From Bacteroidales bacterium (lineage in GTDB: Bacteria > Bacteroidota > Bacteroidia > Bacteroidales > GCA-2748055), in contig JAIPBT010000008.1 in assembly GCA_021738565.1 (NCBI GenBank), forward strand, positions 1 through 64,000: DNA of 64,000 bases, read 5' to 3'. Below are positions 61,619-64,000 of the stretch, in pieces. The translations under genes were made by a program, and so were the position numbers. Position 1 is the stretch's first letter. The number at the start of each line of letters is the position of its first letter. The notes beneath the pieces were generated by a model that saw only the letters and a program-made list of their open reading frames with translations, ran no database searches and was not told the origin of the DNA.

Positions 61619-62620
61619 ATGAATGAGGCACTGTATTATCGGGTTTCAGGCAATAATATAATTGAGTGCTACCTGTGTCCTCATAATTGCAGGATCAGAG
61701 AAGGAAAGCGTGGTATTTGCGGTGTAAGGCATCACATCAAAGGCAAATTGATAGCAGAGACTTTTGGCAGGGCATCCTCAGTTGCTATAGATCCGGTAGA
61801 AAAGAAACCGCTTTATCACTTTTACCCTTCAAAACAAATTCTTTCCATAGGTTCCTTTGGTTGTACGATGCATTGCTCCAATTGTCAGAACAGCAGTATT
61901 TCGCAATGTAAAGATATTAGCCAAAAAAAATCAACAAAAGCAGAACCTGAAGATTTGGAGCGTATGATTGTTGAAAATGACCTTGGACTGGCAGCTTTTA
62001 CATACAATGAACCAACTGTGTTTTACGAATTCATGACAGGTCTTGCAAAGCTATTCAAATCATTAAATGTTAAATCTGTGATGGTTACAAATGGTTATAT
62101 TAATAAAAAGCCCCTGCTTGATCTCTTACAGTATATCGATGCCTTTAATGTTGATTTGAAATCATTTACTGATGAGTTTTACAGGCGAATAACAGGAGCT
62201 GAACTTAAACCTGTTCTGGATGCCATGGAAATCATAAAAAAAGCATCAAAACACCTTGAAATAACTTTTCTGGTCATTCCAGGCCTAAATGACCAGAGGG
62301 ATCAGTTCATTAATATGATAAAGTACCTGGCACATAATTTTGGAAGGACACAGGTTCTTCATATTTCCAGGTATTTTCCCAATTACAAAATGAACATCCC
62401 CCCTACTCCTCCTGAAAAGATCAGCGAGTTTGTTGCCATAGCAAGGGAAAATCTCGATTTTGTATATGCAGGTAATACCGGGGATTATATGGATTCAAAC
62501 ACTTATTGTCCCAAATGCGGTCACCTCTTGATCGTGCGAAATTATTATTCTGTCAGGGTTCGGGGATTGCGTGGTAACAATTGCGAATCTTGTGGAAATA
62601 CAATAGAAGGTAAATTTTAA
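61619..62620 (+). CDS. amrS: AmmeMemoRadiSam system radical SAM enzyme
   Basis: YLCPHNCRIREGKRGICGVR; SIGSFGCTMHCSNCQNSSIS; C-terminal CPKCGH / CESCGN pair; in-frame ATG at 61619. Confidence 0.93.
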   Translation: MNEALYYRVSGNNIIECYLCPHNCRIREGKRGICGVRHHIKGKLIAETFGRASSVAIDPVEKKPLYHFYPSKQILSIGSFGCTMHCSNCQNSSISQCKDISQKKSTKAEPEDLERMIVENDLGLAAFTYNEPTVFYEFMTGLAKLFKSLNVKSVMVTNGYINKKPLLDLLQYIDAFNVDLKSFTDEFYRRITGAELKPVLDAMEIIKKASKHLEITFLVIPGLNDQRDQFINMIKYLAHNFGRTQVLHISRYFPNYKMNIPPTPPEKISEFVAIARENLDFVYAGNTGDYMDSNTYCPKCGHLLIVRNYYSVRVRGLRGNNCESCGNTIEGKF

Positions 62621-62626
62621 TTGATT

Positions 62627-63466
62627 ATGATACGAAAACCAATTGCAGAAGGAAGATTTTATTCAGACAACAAAGACACTGTCTTCCAAAAGATTCATGA
62701 ATTTGACAAGAAAGCTGAATTACCGGCTCTGGATCTTCCCCCTGAAAATATAACTGGGGCAGTTCTTCCGCATGCCGGGCATGTTTACAGCGGTTTTCAA
62801 ACGGTGCCTTTCTTCAAAATTCTTAATAAGTATAAAATAGTCCCTGAGACATTCATTATTTTGAATCCGAACCATACCGGCCAAGGCCCTGAAATTGCGC
62901 TTGACGAACATCAGGCATGGCAAAATTCAATAGGGACCGTGGATTTAGACATTGAATTAAGAAAAGAGCTGCCTTATAAGATCGACGCAAAAGCACAGAA
63001 GAATGAACATTCAGCTGAAGTTATCATTCCATTCATTCAATATTATTTTCAGAAAGAAAATGTCAGGATCCTTCCCATTTGTCTTAAACCTGTGTCTCCG
63101 GATCATGCCATGGAGATAGCAAAAAACATTCGTCGTGCAGTAAAAAAAACAGGCCGGAACACCATGCTCATTGCTTCCAGCGATTTTTCCCATTACCTTC
63201 CTCCTCAGGAAGGATATAAAATGGATCAAATGGTACTTGATAAGATTGATGAAAGAGATATAGAGGGGATAAACAATACAGTAATCGAGAATCAGATTAC
63301 GGTTTGCGGTTATTGTCCAATAATGGTTTTGATGGCCTATTCAGGCATGCTTGACAATAATTACAAGACAACAATTCTTGCCAGGGGCCATTCAGGTATG
63401 GTACATCATTCTTTCGAAGTTGTGGATTATATATCCATACTTTTTCAAGGAAAGTCCGATTCATGA
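62627..63466 (+). CDS. amrB: AmmeMemoRadiSam system protein B (Memo family)
   Basis: MIRKPIAEGRFYSDN; AVLPHAGHVYSG; LNPNHTGQGPEIAL; IASSDFSHYLP. Confidence 0.92.
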   Translation: MIRKPIAEGRFYSDNKDTVFQKIHEFDKKAELPALDLPPENITGAVLPHAGHVYSGFQTVPFFKILNKYKIVPETFIILNPNHTGQGPEIALDEHQAWQNSIGTVDLDIELRKELPYKIDAKAQKNEHSAEVIIPFIQYYFQKENVRILPICLKPVSPDHAMEIAKNIRRAVKKTGRNTMLIASSDFSHYLPPQEGYKMDQMVLDKIDERDIEGINNTVIENQITVCGYCPIMVLMAYSGMLDNNYKTTILARGHSGMVHHSFEVVDYISILFQGKSDS

Positions 63467-64000
63467 ACATAAATAATAAAAACCAGCATACACTATTGAG
63501 CATTGCCGAATGGTCGGTCCAGGACTATCTTGACCATGACAGGATCAGGAGATTGCCGGAGAAATTCCATATTGACGAGGAATTGAGAAGCAGGTGTGGT
63601 GTTTTTGTGACAATTTACGTGGGAAAAAAGCTTCGCGGCTGCATAGGCACCTTTTCTGAAGACAATGAATTGTATCTTAATGTGAAGAATATATCGGTGC
63701 AGGCAGCATTTGAAGACAGGCGTTTCAAGCCAGTCTCTGCAAATGAAATTTCAGATATGAAAGTCGAGATTTCGATTCTCTCACAAAAAAGCAGGGTCAG
63801 CAGGCCTGAAGAAATAGATATTGGAAGGCATGGTATTTATCTCATTAATGGTATACGACGCGCTACCCTTCTGCCCCAGGTAGCGGTTCAGAATGATTTT
63901 TCCCCGGTTGAATTCCTGGAATGCTGCGCCGAGAATAAGCTTGGAATGCATCGAGACAGCTGGAAAGATTCTGAGATTTTTGTGTATGAAGTTACAGTTA
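63463..64000 (+). CDS. amrA: AmmeMemoRadiSam system protein A (AMMECR1 domain), truncated by window end
   Basis: Reading frame open from ATG 63463 to window end: CGVFVTIYVGKKLRGCIGTF...NVKNISVQAAFEDRRFKPVSANEI...VEISILS; overlaps amrB stop by 4 bp. Confidence 0.9.
   Translation, partial: MNINNKNQHTLLSIAEWSVQDYLDHDRIRRLPEKFHIDEELRSRCGVFVTIYVGKKLRGCIGTFSEDNELYLNVKNISVQAAFEDRRFKPVSANEISDMKVEISILSQKSRVSRPEEIDIGRHGIYLINGIRRATLLPQVAVQNDFSPVEFLECCAENKLGMHRDSWKDSEIFVYEVTV

Noticed and set aside
1-64000. CRISPR array, tRNA, rRNA, restriction-modification, toxin-antitoxin or phage defence genes
   Set aside because: Scanned for regularly spaced repeats, tRNA T-arm-like motifs and typical defence proteins; none seen by eye. 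tRNAscan-SE and Infernal would be needed to exclude small RNAs.

Overview
The window is a gene-dense chromosomal segment from a Bacteroidota genome. Lineage markers are DUF4252, DUF4295, the TonB-receptor/DUF4249 pair, GH97, a T9SS C-terminal domain and TTTG-N19/20-TAnnTTTG promoters. Most of it is ordinary: rpmB-rpmG-DUF4295-ftsY-rimO, gyrA, clpC, mnmE, cinA, sucD-fabG, msrA and msrB. Accessory content includes an ECF sigma/DUF4252 module, a polyamine/D-amino-acid/ATP-grasp neighbourhood, an MMPL/LolA-like/porin operon, glycosidases, a BspA-like T9SS protein and an AmmeMemoRadiSam operon running off the right edge. The most interesting signal is non-coding. One set of short interspersed elements, in two sequence families (A and B), shares AGTGtc...aaGCACT ends, and five of the six copies carry exact 4-bp flanking direct repeats of the form ANNT. 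Two copies sit inside TAA stop codons and rebuild them as TAG. One sits inside a ribosomal protein operon, and another has a 10-bp flanking duplication and a composite structure. A third, TA-flanked MITE-like family (C) has a long and an internally deleted copy. No transposase for any of them lies in the window. A second notable signal is a D-Ala-D-Ala-ligase-type ATP-grasp protein fused to an M20 peptidase domain that appears to have lost its metal ligands, encoded next to a deoxyhypusine-synthase-like protein that appears to lack the catalytic lysine. All family calls come from reading the sequence; no searches were run.
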